From assembly GCA_017454855.1 (NCBI GenBank), contig JAFTCE010000090.1, positions 1 through 34,787 on the forward strand: 34,787 nt of DNA, read 5' to 3'. Made by a program: the position numbers and the translations under genes. Within the stretch, counting starts at the first letter, position 1. Each line of letters opens with the position of its first letter. Under the pieces are notes generated by a model. The model was not told the DNA's origin and made no database searches. It saw nothing but the letters and a program-made list of their open reading frames with translations. Shown here in pieces: positions 6,350 to 15,618 of the stretch. The DNA comes from Desulfovibrio sp. (lineage in GTDB: Bacteria > Desulfobacterota > Desulfovibrionia > Desulfovibrionales > Desulfovibrionaceae).

Positions 6350-7597
6350 ATGAACGAAATCGACGTGGCCTTTTCCGTGATCATACCCGTCTGCAACAAA
6401 TGGCACCTTACGGAACAGTGTCTGCGCAGTCTGCGGGCCTGCACTTCTGAATATCCTTTTGAGGTTCTCGTTGTTGACAATGGTTCTTCAGACGAAACCG
6501 TGACGGAATTGGATAGCTTGGGCAAAGCCCTGTTTGGCGGGCATTTCCTGGCCCTGCGCCTGCCCGTAAATAAGAATTTTGGACCTGCCTGCAACCTGGG
6601 AGCGGCACAGGCACGGGCGCCCCTGCTCTTTTTTTTGAACAATGACACGATTCTCACAGAGGGTTGGGCCCCACCCCTGGTTGAGGCATTGCAAAGAGAG
6701 CGCCATCTGGCTGGCACGGGTCCGCTCCTTCTGTACGCCAATAAGACCGTGCAGCATGTGGGCGTCGTCTTTACAACCTTGCATCCCATACATTTGTATA
6801 GGCATTTTCCCTCCCAGCACAAGGCCGTGGGCAAAGAACGTTTTGTCCAAACCCTCACGGCCGCAGCGCTCATGCTGCCTGCTACCCTTTTTGCCCAGGC
6901 CGGGGGATTCTGGGAGGAGTATCGTAATGGCTTTGAGGATGTGGATCTCTGTCTGCGCCTGGCCAGCAAAGGATTGAAATTCAAGTGTCTTCCGCAATCC
7001 GTTATCTACCATTTGGAGAGTCAGACTCCGGGCAGGGGAAGGGCCAATGACGACAACGCACGCATTTTGCAACGACGCTGCGGCAAACTCTTCCAGCCGG
7101 ATTTGCACATCCATGGCCTGCGCGACGGTTTTGAACCCTTTGTGGCGGGAGATTTGGACATTGCCTTACGCATGTCCGAGAGCGAAGAACAGGCCCTGCT
7201 GGCCGAAGTCGAAGGCAAACCTTTGGATGTTTGGCAGCAGCTCATTGTGGAAAATCCCCTGTGGTTCAGGGGCAGAAAACATCTGGCCCAACTGGCAGAA
7301 GAGCAGGGCAATATCAGGCTGGCCGTGCTTCTGTATCAGAACATAGCCTTCGTGACCAAGGACAGACGCTGGTATGCCAAGATACTGTCCCTGCAAGGCC
7401 GTGCCGGAGCTGCGGAAGCGTGGATATTCGAGGACGCTGCCAAGGCCCTGCGCCATCTGGAACAGCAGGAACAAGGACAGACGCTCATCAGGCGCAAGCT
7501 GCGTGCGGCCCAGGCTTGGAGAGATAGGTTGCTGCAGCGTCTGTATGAGGAAAAATACGCGGCCATGCAGGCCGAGGTGATTGCTCCCGTGGCTTGA
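6350..7597 (+). CDS. Family 2 glycosyltransferase
   Basis: The 415-residue protein starts after a strong AGGAGG. It has a GT-A fold of family 2: FSVIIPVCNKWHLTEQCLRS at residues 8-27, VLVVDNGSSDETV, a sugar-nucleotide metal motif in FLNNDT, and the acceptor/base motif GGFWEEYRNGFEDVDLCLRL. The C-terminal 150 residues are helical (GRKHLAQLAEEQGNIRLAVL), possibly TPR-like. It resembles rhamnosyl- or GlcNAc-transferases of cell-surface or protein glycosylation. Its neighbourhood near flagellar genes makes flagellin glycosylation possible, but the acceptor is not shown by the sequence. It is convergent with tgt (30 bases between stops). Confidence 0.9.
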   Translation: MNEIDVAFSVIIPVCNKWHLTEQCLRSLRACTSEYPFEVLVVDNGSSDETVTELDSLGKALFGGHFLALRLPVNKNFGPACNLGAAQARAPLLFFLNNDTILTEGWAPPLVEALQRERHLAGTGPLLLYANKTVQHVGVVFTTLHPIHLYRHFPSQHKAVGKERFVQTLTAAALMLPATLFAQAGGFWEEYRNGFEDVDLCLRLASKGLKFKCLPQSVIYHLESQTPGRGRANDDNARILQRRCGKLFQPDLHIHGLRDGFEPFVAGDLDIALRMSESEEQALLAEVEGKPLDVWQQLIVENPLWFRGRKHLAQLAEEQGNIRLAVLLYQNIAFVTKDRRWYAKILSLQGRAGAAEAWIFEDAAKALRHLEQQEQGQTLIRRKLRAAQAWRDRLLQRLYEEKYAAMQAEVIAPVA

Positions 7598-7627
7598 GCG
7601 CGGGACGTCTAGAAAAGTCAATACGCG

Positions 7628-8764
7628 CTAGGCGAGGGACGCGCGCTCTGCTTCTTCCGGGTAGAGATTCGCCACATGAGCCAGAAATCGGTCATAGCAA
7701 CCGTCTACGATGGCCTGTCTTGCCTCGCGCACGAGGCGGAGAAAATACGTCAGATTGTGCAGGGAATTGAGGCGAAAGGAGAGCAGTTCCTTGCTCACAA
7801 AGAGGTGACGCAAATAGGCCCGCGAAAATGTGTGGCAGGCATAGCAGTCGCAAAGAGGATCCAGCGGGCCGTCGTCTTCAGCATATTCCCTGCGCTTGAT
7901 GTTGATCTTGCCCACGGATGTGTAGAGCGTGCCGTTGCGGGCATTGCGTGTGGGCAGCACACAGTCGAACATGTCCACGCCGGCCTTGATGCCCGTGGCA
8001 ATGTCCAGCGGCGTTCCCACGCCCATGAGATAGCGCGGTTTATCCGTGGGCAGCAAGGGGGCCGTATGGAAGAGCAGTTCATACATGAGTGCCTTGGGTT
8101 CGCCCACGGACAATCCGCCAATGGCGAAGCCGTCAAAATCTCCGGCGCACAGATCCGAAACGCAACGTTCGCGCAAATCCTTGAAAAAACCGCCCTGAAC
8201 GATGGCAAAAAGCAGATTGTGCGCCGTGCCAGCCGGATATGCATCGCGGGCGCGCCAGGCCCAGCGCAGTGTCAGCTGCAGAGAGCGCTCGGCATAGGTT
8301 CTGTCCGCGTTGTAGGGAATGCATTCGTCCAGCACCATCATGATATCCGCATTGAGGTTGCGCTGGATGGCAATGACCTTCTCGGGCGTGAAGAGGTGGC
8401 GCGACCCGTCCAGGTGTGAGCGAAACTCCACGCCTTCCTCGCGGATTTTGCGCAATGCGCTGAGACTGAAGACCTGATAGCCGCCGCTGTCCGTGAGGAT
8501 GGAACCGGGCCAGGAGGCAAAGCCGTGCAGGCCGCCATGCCTGGCCACGAGGGCATCGCCAGGACGCAGGTAGAGATGGTAGGTGTTTCCCAGGATGAGG
8601 GGGGCATGTATGGCCGCTAGGTCGTCCGGCGCCAATGCCTTGACGCTGCCCACAGTACCCACGGGCATGAAGATGGGGGTGGGAATGACGCCGTGCGCCG
8701 TACGCAGCACACCGGCCCTGGCCGCGCCGTCGGTATGTTCAAGAGTAAATGTGGGATGCGACAT
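7628..8764 (-). CDS. tgt: tRNA-guanine transglycosylase (queuosine biosynthesis)
   Basis: Tgt exchanges G34 for preQ1 in tRNAs with GUN anticodons. The chain shows the substrate pocket [19 protein letters not shown], the catalytic aspartate region [20 protein letters not shown], and the zinc site [18 protein letters not shown] place the start at the ATG at 8764, which gives [18 protein letters not shown] and about 378 residues, the family length. An upstream GTG at 8818 would add 18 non-conserved residues. Neither has a strong ribosome site, so the start is uncertain. Confidence 0.96.
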   Translation of the reverse strand: MSHPTFTLEHTDGAARAGVLRTAHGVIPTPIFMPVGTVGSVKALAPDDLAAIHAPLILGNTYHLYLRPGDALVARHGGLHGFASWPGSILTDSGGYQVFSLSALRKIREEGVEFRSHLDGSRHLFTPEKVIAIQRNLNADIMMVLDECIPYNADRTYAERSLQLTLRWAWRARDAYPAGTAHNLLFAIVQGGFFKDLRERCVSDLCAGDFDGFAIGGLSVGEPKALMYELLFHTAPLLPTDKPRYLMGVGTPLDIATGIKAGVDMFDCVLPTRNARNGTLYTSVGKINIKRREYAEDDGPLDPLCDCYACHTFSRAYLRHLFVSKELLSFRLNSLHNLTYFLRLVREARQAIVDGCYDRFLAHVANLYPEEAERASLA

Positions 8765-8847
8765 GGCGTGCAGGGTAGCCGCATTTGCGCGGAGAAACAA
8801 GGGGGGCTTGACCGCCACAAGCAGCTGTGCTTTTTTCGGAAACTGCG

Positions 8848-9192
8848 CTAATGGCCTGAATACTCCAGAACCTGGTTCAGGGAACCGCTCCGGCTTTCCA
8901 CGCGGCCTGCCCGGAACACATGGCGCACAAGACGCCAGGCATCCATGTCCAGGACATCGAGCTTGCCCTGATGTTCTGGTAGGAGTCGCGTTTGCACTGC
9001 CGCCAACACCTCTTCCACGGGAAAAAACGCGCCTTCAAAGGAAATGCGCACAAGGTCGCCCTCCTGCTCCAGCAAGGGAATGTCGTCATTATCCGGCAGG
9101 GCCGCAGCGCAGGCATCTTTCAGCGCGCTAAACAGGGTGGCGTCTGCCGGATGGATATGGCCATACACCTTGAGCAGGGAACGGTAACGCAT
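8848..9192 (-). CDS. Small unknown cytosolic protein
   Basis: I choose the ATG at 9192 because GGAGAAGGAAG lies just upstream; a longer frame reaches 9306 without a ribosome site. The 114-residue protein begins [20 protein letters not shown]. It is mixed alpha/beta with acidic patches ([17 protein letters not shown]) and has no signal peptide or membrane segment. It is the third gene of a minus-strand run behind the lipoprotein and the secreted protein, 17 bases after the latter. I do not recognise the family. Confidence 0.7.
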   Translation of the reverse strand: MRYRSLLKVYGHIHPADATLFSALKDACAAALPDNDDIPLLEQEGDLVRISFEGAFFPVEEVLAAVQTRLLPEHQGKLDVLDMDAWRLVRHVFRAGRVESRSGSLNQVLEYSGH

Positions 9193-9209
9193 CAAAACTT
9201 CCTTCTCCT

Positions 9210-10373
9210 TCACCTTGGTTCTGCTTCCAGGCATTGTTGGTTTTTTCTGACCAGGGACAAACCCTCGCAGTCGCCCAAGGCGCAGGCTGCAAAAAAATCT
9301 GCGCACATGCCCGCTTCGTTGCGTCGCAACATGCGTACGGCGCCGCGAGTCCGTAATCTGGCCGCACGCGTCGACCGATCCGCCTCCTGCAGCAAGTCCA
9401 GTTCGGCGTCAAGGTCTACTTCTGCCAGGGCCAACTGTTGCAGACGCCAAAGGGCCAGCGCCCGAATGTAGCGGGCGCGTTGCAAGGTCGGTGCTAACTG
9501 CACGGCCCTGGAACTGGAGTCCACGCAGCCCTGGGGCAGACCGACCTGCAACTGCGCTTCGGCCAGCAAAAGCCAGAACAGTGCCTGCTCTGGAAGAACA
9601 TGTACCGCGTGTTGCAGCGCGGACAGAGCATTGGGCCGCACAAGCCAGCCTTCCGCCACGGGATGCAGGACATCCTGTATGGCCATGACGGCTTCCAGCC
9701 TGCTGGCGGCTTGTTCTAGTTCGTCGGCCACAATGGTAGCCGCATCGGATGGCTCGTTGGCCTTTGAAGGCACGGTAGCCCTGTGCCATGTTCCTCCCCA
9801 GCCAAATGTCCGACGAGGCCCGTCGTCTCGTCGGGCTATCTTGATAAGGTCACCCAAACGGGCTTCCATCTCCTGCAAAAGCTGCTCTTGCAAGGTCAAT
9901 GCTTCGGGATGGCGCAACAGCCAGACAATGTCCACCTTCGCCTTGGGGCGTGGGCGCAAGGTCACTGTGACGCGCTGCCCCTGGCCTTCGGCCACGGCAT
10001 CTGCCAAGGTGCAGAGAAGGAGAATGCAGACCCGACGATCTAGCGTGTCCGGCAGTCCCGCGCGCCAATCCCAGGTGTCAGGCAGCGTATTCACTGCTAA
10101 GGCCAAAACCTTTAACCGAGCCAGGGCTGCAGCACAAGCACGCACGGGACGCGGCGACGGACATGCCAGGGGACAGCTCGCGCTGGCGCTGATTTCCAGG
10201 GGGAGCGCCGCATTCCTGGAAGCGGGATGTTTGTCCTCGTCAGAGGATTGTGGCGAAAAAGCAAAGTCTGCAGCCAGAAGGGTAGCGCCGAGACAGACGT
10301 TCAAATTCAGAAAACAGAGCGTCCCCAGAAAAACGCAGGACGACAGACCGTGCAGGATGGAACTTGGCAACAT
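9210..10373 (-). CDS. Secreted protein with TPR-like C-terminal half
   Basis: The start at 10373 lies 7 bases after the upstream lipoprotein stop and gives a signal peptide, with a hydrophobic core in ILHGLSSCVFLGTLCFLNLN and a likely cut near residue 29-33. A longer frame to 10526 lies inside the lipoprotein gene and is rejected. The mature protein (387 residues before processing) has a Cys/Pro-rich segment (SCPLACPSPRPVRACAAAL). Its second half is helical with TPR-like repeats (ALFWLLLAEAQLQVGLPQGC, then RARYIRALALWRLQQLALAE). It is probably periplasmic. It could be an assembly or scaffolding factor for the lipoprotein encoded before it. Function unknown. Confidence 0.75.
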   Translation of the reverse strand: MLPSSILHGLSSCVFLGTLCFLNLNVCLGATLLAADFAFSPQSSDEDKHPASRNAALPLEISASASCPLACPSPRPVRACAAALARLKVLALAVNTLPDTWDWRAGLPDTLDRRVCILLLCTLADAVAEGQGQRVTVTLRPRPKAKVDIVWLLRHPEALTLQEQLLQEMEARLGDLIKIARRDDGPRRTFGWGGTWHRATVPSKANEPSDAATIVADELEQAASRLEAVMAIQDVLHPVAEGWLVRPNALSALQHAVHVLPEQALFWLLLAEAQLQVGLPQGCVDSSSRAVQLAPTLQRARYIRALALWRLQQLALAEVDLDAELDLLQEADRSTRAARLRTRGAVRMLRRNEAGMCADFFAACALGDCEGLSLVRKNQQCLEAEPR

Positions 10374-10380
10374 GCAGGTT

Positions 10381-10965
10381 TTACTTCTTGGGGAAAATGG
10401 CCTGTATGATTTTCTGCGCCATACTCTTGGTGAGTCCTTGCAGCGTTTCCAACAGGAGCTTATCGCCGACGTCGCCCGAGGGCAGACTGGTGCGCGTCTG
10501 CGCATTGCTGGGTGACTCCTGTACAAGACGCTTGAGTCTGTTGGCCAGCGTATAGCTCACGCCAAGGGATGCGGTCATTTCCATGGCCGAGCTTTCCTTG
10601 AGCATGGCCTCGGTGATGTGGCCGGTTACGAGATAGTCGGGATTTGCTTTGCGGGCTTCGTCCACACTCAGAGCCAAGGCAACCTGCAGGCCGTGGCGGG
10701 CCAGCTCTTCAGCCAGAACCTTGCTGAACCAATGGGACACATTGTCAGAGGTTACAAATGCGCTTTTGTCACGGCGAATGCCGATGATTGACTGATCCTG
10801 CCTCTTGTCCTGAAAGGCAACCACGGTGACGCGCGGCGCGTTGGGCGATGGGATAACGACTGTTTTGGGCGGTGTTGGCGGTAAAAGCCGGATGTTGTTG
10901 CTCGGTCCGCAGGCAACAAGCAGGCTAAGCATAATCCACGAACAGGCAATGCAAAGATGTTTCAT
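10381..10965 (-). CDS. YajG-like lipoprotein
   Basis: The 194-residue precursor begins MKHLCIACSWIMLSLLVACG, with a lipobox LVAC whose Cys19 would be lipidated. The mature part has VTVVAFQDKRQDQSIIGIRR, SDNVSHWFSKVLAEELARHG and ALSVDEARKANPDYLVTGHI. This 'v.d.R....iG......v.i..ls..l...L...G' layout matches the YajG family of outer-membrane lipoproteins of unknown function. GTGAGGAC precedes the ATG. It is the first gene of a three-gene minus-strand run and is divergent from flgN, 359 bases away. Confidence 0.8.
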   Translation of the reverse strand: MKHLCIACSWIMLSLLVACGPSNNIRLLPPTPPKTVVIPSPNAPRVTVVAFQDKRQDQSIIGIRRDKSAFVTSDNVSHWFSKVLAEELARHGLQVALALSVDEARKANPDYLVTGHITEAMLKESSAMEMTASLGVSYTLANRLKRLVQESPSNAQTRTSLPSGDVGDKLLLETLQGLTKSMAQKIIQAIFPKK

Positions 10966-11095
10966 GGCGTCCTCACGCTGTGGTTTCCTGTGCGTCCCAA
11001 ATCTTAGGGAGGTTCAGGGACTGAGCCCGCAGGGAAGCGGGCGTGGCTTTTTCCTGAGACGTGCCGACAATCGGCGTTGACGTCAGGAGACTGTT

Positions 11096-11118
11096 AAAAA
11101 ATTGTCATGCAATTTTTT
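11096..11118. repeat. AT-rich inverted repeat in the yajG-like/flgN gap
   Basis: AAAAAATTG (11096-11104) and CAATTTTTT (11110-11118) flank TCATG, giving a 9-bp perfect stem. A GC-rich hairpin (CCCGC-AGGGAA-GCGGG) lies near 11028-11043. Both are between divergent genes, so they are unlikely to be ordinary terminators. The AT palindrome could be a regulator site. Apart from these and the sigma-54 promoter, the gap 10966-11324 shows no gene. Confidence 0.4.
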
Positions 11119-11227
11119 AGATGTAACCAGAACAAAACCGTTTGGCAAGGTGTGGGCACAGGGCTGGCGGGCATTGCCATCTCTTTTGTAGCGTCCTCAA
11201 GGCAGCAAGGGCTTGTCAAACAATGAT

Positions 11228-11243
11228 TGGAATGGATTTTGCT
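11228..11243 (+). promoter_or_regulatory. Sigma-54 promoter of the flgN-flgK-flgL operon
   Basis: TGGAATGGATTTTGCT has GG and GC separated by exactly 10 bases and matches TGG...G-N4-TTGCW. Initiation near 11254 would give a leader of about 70 bases before flgN. It parallels the flagellin promoter, so filament and junction genes may share an activator. Confidence 0.65.
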
Positions 11244-11324
11244 TGATGTGTGACGGAGTAAAGGTTTGAACCCCGGTCTGCCAGAAATCCGACGGTCGGG
11301 AATACGCGCTCCAAAGAGGTTCTC

Positions 11325-11792
11325 ATGTACAGCATAATCTATGGATCACTTTCTCGCCAACACAAGGCGCTCCAGCTTTTGCACGACCTGCTGGAAGAAG
11401 AATACCGTTCCATCATGGGCCGCAAGTTGGACGCCGTTTGTTCCCTGGAATTTTCCATTCAGGAACTTATCCGACAGCTGGCCGTGGAGAAGACCATGGT
11501 CATGAAGGGATTGAATGGGGTGCGCGCTCGTGAGTATGCCGCCATGTTACCGGAAGAACAGGCATCTGCCTTGCTGCAAATATTGCTTGATATTGATGCC
11601 GGTGAGCAGCAAGTGGCGCGCCAGGCATCGCGCAACAGTACGCTTTCGCTAGCCCTGCTGGATCAGAGCAGTCGCAATCTCAATGCCTTCACGCAGCAGG
11701 TCATGCCATTCCACGCGCAAACCTACGGTCGCCGCGGTGGCATGCGTGTGCGCCAGCATCCACAGGCGGCGATCATTTCAGGGAGGTTGTAG
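11325..11792 (+). CDS. flgN: FlgN-type flagellar export chaperone
   Basis: The 155-residue protein is almost entirely helical (LQLLHDLLEEEYRSIMGRKL, then LEFSIQELIRQLAVEKTMVM). It lies directly before flgK and flgL, 3 bases ahead of flgK, which is the classical position of FlgN. FlgN is a cytosolic chaperone that delivers FlgK and FlgL to the flagellar export gate. The length and the helical hairpin fit the FlgN_like fold. Its C-terminus is basic (GRRGGMRVRQ). Sequence conservation in this family is low, so the call rests partly on context. Confidence 0.85.
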   Translation: MYSIIYGSLSRQHKALQLLHDLLEEEYRSIMGRKLDAVCSLEFSIQELIRQLAVEKTMVMKGLNGVRAREYAAMLPEEQASALLQILLDIDAGEQQVARQASRNSTLSLALLDQSSRNLNAFTQQVMPFHAQTYGRRGGMRVRQHPQAAIISGRL

Positions 11793-11795
11793 GTC

Positions 11796-13958
11796 ATGCT
11801 CAGCGGACTGCTCAATATTGGAAATTCGGCCCTCAGTGCAACCCAAGCCTGGATTGCCGTTACTGGCAGTAATATCGCCAATGCCGATACCGAAGGGTAC
11901 ACTCGGCGCTATGTAGATCAACGTGACGCGGGTACGTTACTGACAAAACCGGGCGGCGAGGGGCAGGGAGTCAATGCGCAGCAGATTCTGCGCATGTTCG
12001 ACGCTTTTCTGGAAAACAGTTATGTGCGGCAGTCCACAAATTCCTCGCGTTGGAACGAGCAAAGTACCATCATGGCGTCGGTGGAAAATATTTTTAACGA
12101 AGCCAATCGTGTGGGCATCAGCTCTGCTCTTGATGATTTTTTCACTGCCTGGCAGGATCTGGCGCAGCGCCCCAATGACATGGCCAGTCGAGGTTCTCTG
12201 CTTGCCTACGCTGACACGCTGAACGATCTCTTCGGTAGCACGATCAAGAGCATCGATGCCATGCAGAATGAGTTGGACGTCTCCATCCGTCAGGACGTCA
12301 ACCGCGTCAACGAAATCGCTGTGGCCATTGCCGATATCAATCGGCAAATCAACAGTACGACGGTGGAAGAGATCAGCAACCCCAACGATTTGCTGGACAA
12401 GCGCGACCAGATGGTGCGAGAACTGGCCACACTGGTCAATGTGGATACCAACGACCACGGTAAGGGCGATTATACCGTCAAGCTCAGCACTGGCCAGCCC
12501 TTGGTCATTGGCTCCGACGCCTACAGCCTGGACTTCCTGGCGGCGCGCTCGGAAGAAAACCTTATGCCCGAGTCAAACTATGCGGGCACGGTGGGCTTTG
12601 TGGGTGAGGACAGCCATGAGTATTTGTTGGAAATCTACAGCGGTGGCTCCGCAGGTGCGGCGGGAGCCAGCACTAATCCCACGTTCCGCGTGTCCATGGA
12701 CGGCGGCAGAACGTGGTTGCGCGATGACGATGGCGACGAACTGCACTATACCATTACCAATGAAGATACCACGACGCTGGATTTGGAAGGCAATGACCGC
12801 ACCGACAGCATCCTTGTCAAGAATTTGACTATAGATTTCAGCTCGGCAGACAATTTCACCGTTGGCGATCGCTTTGAAATTGTGCCCAAGTCGGGACTGT
12901 ATTGGGTAGAACCCACACGCGGGCCGCAGAATATCACGCCGCAAGTGCGTTTTGACGGCACGGACAATCCCGACCGCGTCTACGGCGGTTCCCTGGCTGC
13001 CTATTTCAACGTCCGCGACGACAACTGCGGTCGCTATCTCGACGAACTGGACGCCACGGCCAAGGCGTTGATCTGGGAAGTGAACCGCATCCACAGTCAG
13101 GGTGCGGGCAATGTCCTCATGGACTATGCCCAGGGCCAACAGACAGTGGGCAATACGGAAGCGGAACTGGGTTCGGCGCAGTCCATTCTGCCCAACTGGG
13201 ATCGTCTGCAGGACGGCTATGTCAATTTTTACTTTTACGACAAAATCACTGGCGACTACATGGGGACGGGCGTTCTGAATTTCTCCACCACGGATACGCT
13301 TGCGCAAGTGGCTACCAACCTGCAGGGGATTACCGTGACCACTCCCGAAGGGACGTCCATAAATCCCTTTCAGAACAACAATGCGATTCAGATCCAGGAC
13401 GGCAAGTTGATCATGGGAACCGACTCCAGCCTTGGCCTGCAATTTGCTTTTGGCACGGACAGCACTGGTCTCATGGCGGCTTTGGGCCTGAACACCTTTT
13501 TCACCGGCAGCAGCGCCAGTGACCTGGCTGTCAATACCCAGTTGCACAGTAATCTCAATTATTTGGCAGCCTCCAAGGTCAACCCGCAGCAAGATCTGGG
13601 CTTTCAGGAGCAAGTGCAGCGCGGCGACAATGCCAATGCCGTAGAAATCGGCAAGTTGGCAGATACCACCGTGCGTATTTCCACCGTATGGAAGAGCGCA
13701 GGAAATCAGACCATCAGCCAGTACTATGCCAACCATGTGGCCACCGTGGGCGCGGATACCCGCCTGGCCAACACCAATGCGGAATACCATACGGCGCTCA
13801 CCGAAGACCTCAACTACCAGGTGCAGTCCGTGAGCGGTGTGAATCTGGATGAAGAAATGTCCAATTTGATCAAGTACCAGCATGCCTATACGGCCGCCGC
13901 CAAGCTGATTACCACGGCCGACCAGATGCTGAACACCATTCTTGGCCTCAAGCAATAG
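11796..13958 (+). CDS. flgK: Flagellar hook-associated protein 1
   Basis: FlgK joins hook and filament. The N-terminal rod-type motif NIGNSALSATQAWIAVTGSN / IANADTEGYTRR and the C-terminal QVQSVSGVNLDEEMSNLIKY with AAAKLITTADQML form the D0/D1 coiled-coil core. At 720 residues it is longer than the enteric protein (about 550). The extra length is in the exposed middle domain (about 240-600), which has an Asp-box-like motif SMDGGRTW at residues 300-307. The start is set by AGGGAGGTTGTAGGTC just upstream. It is co-transcribed with flgN and flgL. Confidence 0.95.
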   Translation: MLSGLLNIGNSALSATQAWIAVTGSNIANADTEGYTRRYVDQRDAGTLLTKPGGEGQGVNAQQILRMFDAFLENSYVRQSTNSSRWNEQSTIMASVENIFNEANRVGISSALDDFFTAWQDLAQRPNDMASRGSLLAYADTLNDLFGSTIKSIDAMQNELDVSIRQDVNRVNEIAVAIADINRQINSTTVEEISNPNDLLDKRDQMVRELATLVNVDTNDHGKGDYTVKLSTGQPLVIGSDAYSLDFLAARSEENLMPESNYAGTVGFVGEDSHEYLLEIYSGGSAGAAGASTNPTFRVSMDGGRTWLRDDDGDELHYTITNEDTTTLDLEGNDRTDSILVKNLTIDFSSADNFTVGDRFEIVPKSGLYWVEPTRGPQNITPQVRFDGTDNPDRVYGGSLAAYFNVRDDNCGRYLDELDATAKALIWEVNRIHSQGAGNVLMDYAQGQQTVGNTEAELGSAQSILPNWDRLQDGYVNFYFYDKITGDYMGTGVLNFSTTDTLAQVATNLQGITVTTPEGTSINPFQNNNAIQIQDGKLIMGTDSSLGLQFAFGTDSTGLMAALGLNTFFTGSSASDLAVNTQLHSNLNYLAASKVNPQQDLGFQEQVQRGDNANAVEIGKLADTTVRISTVWKSAGNQTISQYYANHVATVGADTRLANTNAEYHTALTEDLNYQVQSVSGVNLDEEMSNLIKYQHAYTAAAKLITTADQMLNTILGLKQ

Positions 13959-13968
13959 GGAGTCCGCC

Positions 13969-15522
13969 ATGTCGCTTCGCGTCACGCAAAATGTCATGTA
14001 CCGCACCATGATGGGGCAGATGCAGAAGTCCCTCTCGGCCTACATGGAGAGCAACGAACAGGGTTCCACCCAGAAGAAGATCAACCGTCCGTCGGACGAT
14101 CCCGCCGGCATGTACCGTGTCCTCATGACGAGAAACGACATCAGTGCCACTACCCAGTACCAGAGCAATGTGGATATGGCCAAGGGCTTGCTCACACTGG
14201 CAGACAATGTCTTGGGCACACAGGTCAGTACCGTCCTTACCGAACTCAAGAGTTTGGCGGAACAGGCATCTACGGGCAGCTATACGGCGGAAAACCGCAA
14301 GCAGATGGGCTTTGAGGCTCGCCAGCTCTTCAGTCAGTTTATCAACCTGGCCAATACCGAGTTTGAGGGCAAGAGCATTTTCGCCGGCCACATTTATGAT
14401 TCCAAAGCCTTCGAGGAAGGATTGGGCCTGTGCAGTTGGGATGAGAACTGGAACGCGGCCATTGAGAGCGGTGAGTATCTCGTGGAAGGCGCATGCGACA
14501 CGTCCCTTGTGATACAATTCACCCAGGATGGCGTACTGAGTGATTTGCCAAGCTATCGCTGGTCCGATGATGGCGGCGAGACCTGGCACGACGGCACGAT
14601 CACGACGGACAATGTGCAGCTTGCGCTGGGACGCAATACGAGCGTGGCTGGGGCACGCCTGGATTTGGGCAATGGGGTTCAGGTGACGATGAAGGCGGAT
14701 CTGGCCGTGCAGGCTGCCGATGTGGACGCCGGGCCAGGAGCTGACAATGGCACCCTTGTCTATGTTCGTCCACAGGCCCTGTATCAGGGCGATGACAGCG
14801 ACACCCTTGAAGTTACGGTTCTGGGTGACTCTGGCGTGACGGCAAGCGCAGCCGGCACCTTTGGCAGCAACATGCTGGTGCGTCTGGACAGTGATGCCGA
14901 CCTCACAGCCGCCGATGCAACCGTCAGCTATTCGTACAGCACGGACAGCGGCTCTAGCTGGGTACCGGCCACGGCAAGCACCACGGGCAACAGCACCTTG
15001 CACCTACTTGTTCCTGGCGGCTATGTTGACGTGGAGGGCGAGAGCGTGGCAGAAGGGGCGCAGGTTCTTGTGCGCAGTCATCGTGGCGAATTTAATCTGG
15101 AAGTTATGAAAGGGTCGTATATTTCCCTGAACAATGTGGGCAAGGACATTTTTGGCGGCGAGTACGACGGCAAGCCGGAATTGCCCGCAGAAGAAGACCT
15201 CTTCGGCATGGTGGGCGATTTCGTCGCCTATCTTGAAAATAACAATCAGGAAGGCTGTCAGCGCACCCTGGCCAGAATCGATTCCGTCCAGCAGCATATC
15301 CTCACAGAATGTGCGCGCATCGGCGGCATGGAAAATCGCATCGAGACCATTTCCGACGTCTTGAGCTTCCAGAAGGTAGACCAACAGGAACGTTTGAGTT
15401 ATACTGAAGATATTGATTTGACGGAATTGCTGACCAAGCTCACGCAGCAACAGCTCACATACCAGACCGTACTGCAATCTTCCTCCAAGATTATGCAGAT
15501 GAATCTGGCCAATTATTTGTGA
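13969..15522 (+). CDS. flgL: Flagellar hook-associated protein 3
   Basis: FlgL forms the second ring of the hook-filament junction. I choose the ATG at 13969 (GGGAG 6 bases upstream, N-terminus MSLRVTQNVMYRTMMGQMQK); a frame opening at 13942 overlaps flgK. Flagellin-like ends are visible: KKINRPSDDPAGMYRVL near the N-terminus and LTKLTQQQLTYQTVLQSSSK at the C-terminus. At 517 residues it is far longer than the enteric protein (about 317). The insertion (about 150-400) contains two Asp-box-like motifs, SDDGGETW at 199-206 and STDSGSSW at 324-331. Confidence 0.93.
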   Translation: MSLRVTQNVMYRTMMGQMQKSLSAYMESNEQGSTQKKINRPSDDPAGMYRVLMTRNDISATTQYQSNVDMAKGLLTLADNVLGTQVSTVLTELKSLAEQASTGSYTAENRKQMGFEARQLFSQFINLANTEFEGKSIFAGHIYDSKAFEEGLGLCSWDENWNAAIESGEYLVEGACDTSLVIQFTQDGVLSDLPSYRWSDDGGETWHDGTITTDNVQLALGRNTSVAGARLDLGNGVQVTMKADLAVQAADVDAGPGADNGTLVYVRPQALYQGDDSDTLEVTVLGDSGVTASAAGTFGSNMLVRLDSDADLTAADATVSYSYSTDSGSSWVPATASTTGNSTLHLLVPGGYVDVEGESVAEGAQVLVRSHRGEFNLEVMKGSYISLNNVGKDIFGGEYDGKPELPAEEDLFGMVGDFVAYLENNNQEGCQRTLARIDSVQQHILTECARIGGMENRIETISDVLSFQKVDQQERLSYTEDIDLTELLTKLTQQQLTYQTVLQSSSKIMQMNLANYL

Positions 15523-15618
15523 TGGCTGATGACTGGCTGAGTCAGGCCGTGCGGATGTTTTCCGTTCGAGCGCGCTGGAAAGTGCAATGATTACCGCCAA
15601 TACGGTACGGAAGCAGAT

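Noticed and set aside
11177-11190. TGGCGGGCATTGCC as a second sigma-54 promoter
   Set aside because: The GG to GC spacing is 8 bases, not 10.
12573-14009. Long minus-strand frame of 478 codons antisense to flgK
   Set aside because: It mirrors the codon bias of flgK and has no ribosome site or recognisable motif.
13948-15003. Long minus-strand frame of 351 codons antisense to flgL
   Set aside because: It is a shadow of the real flgL gene with low-complexity His/Ala/Gly composition.
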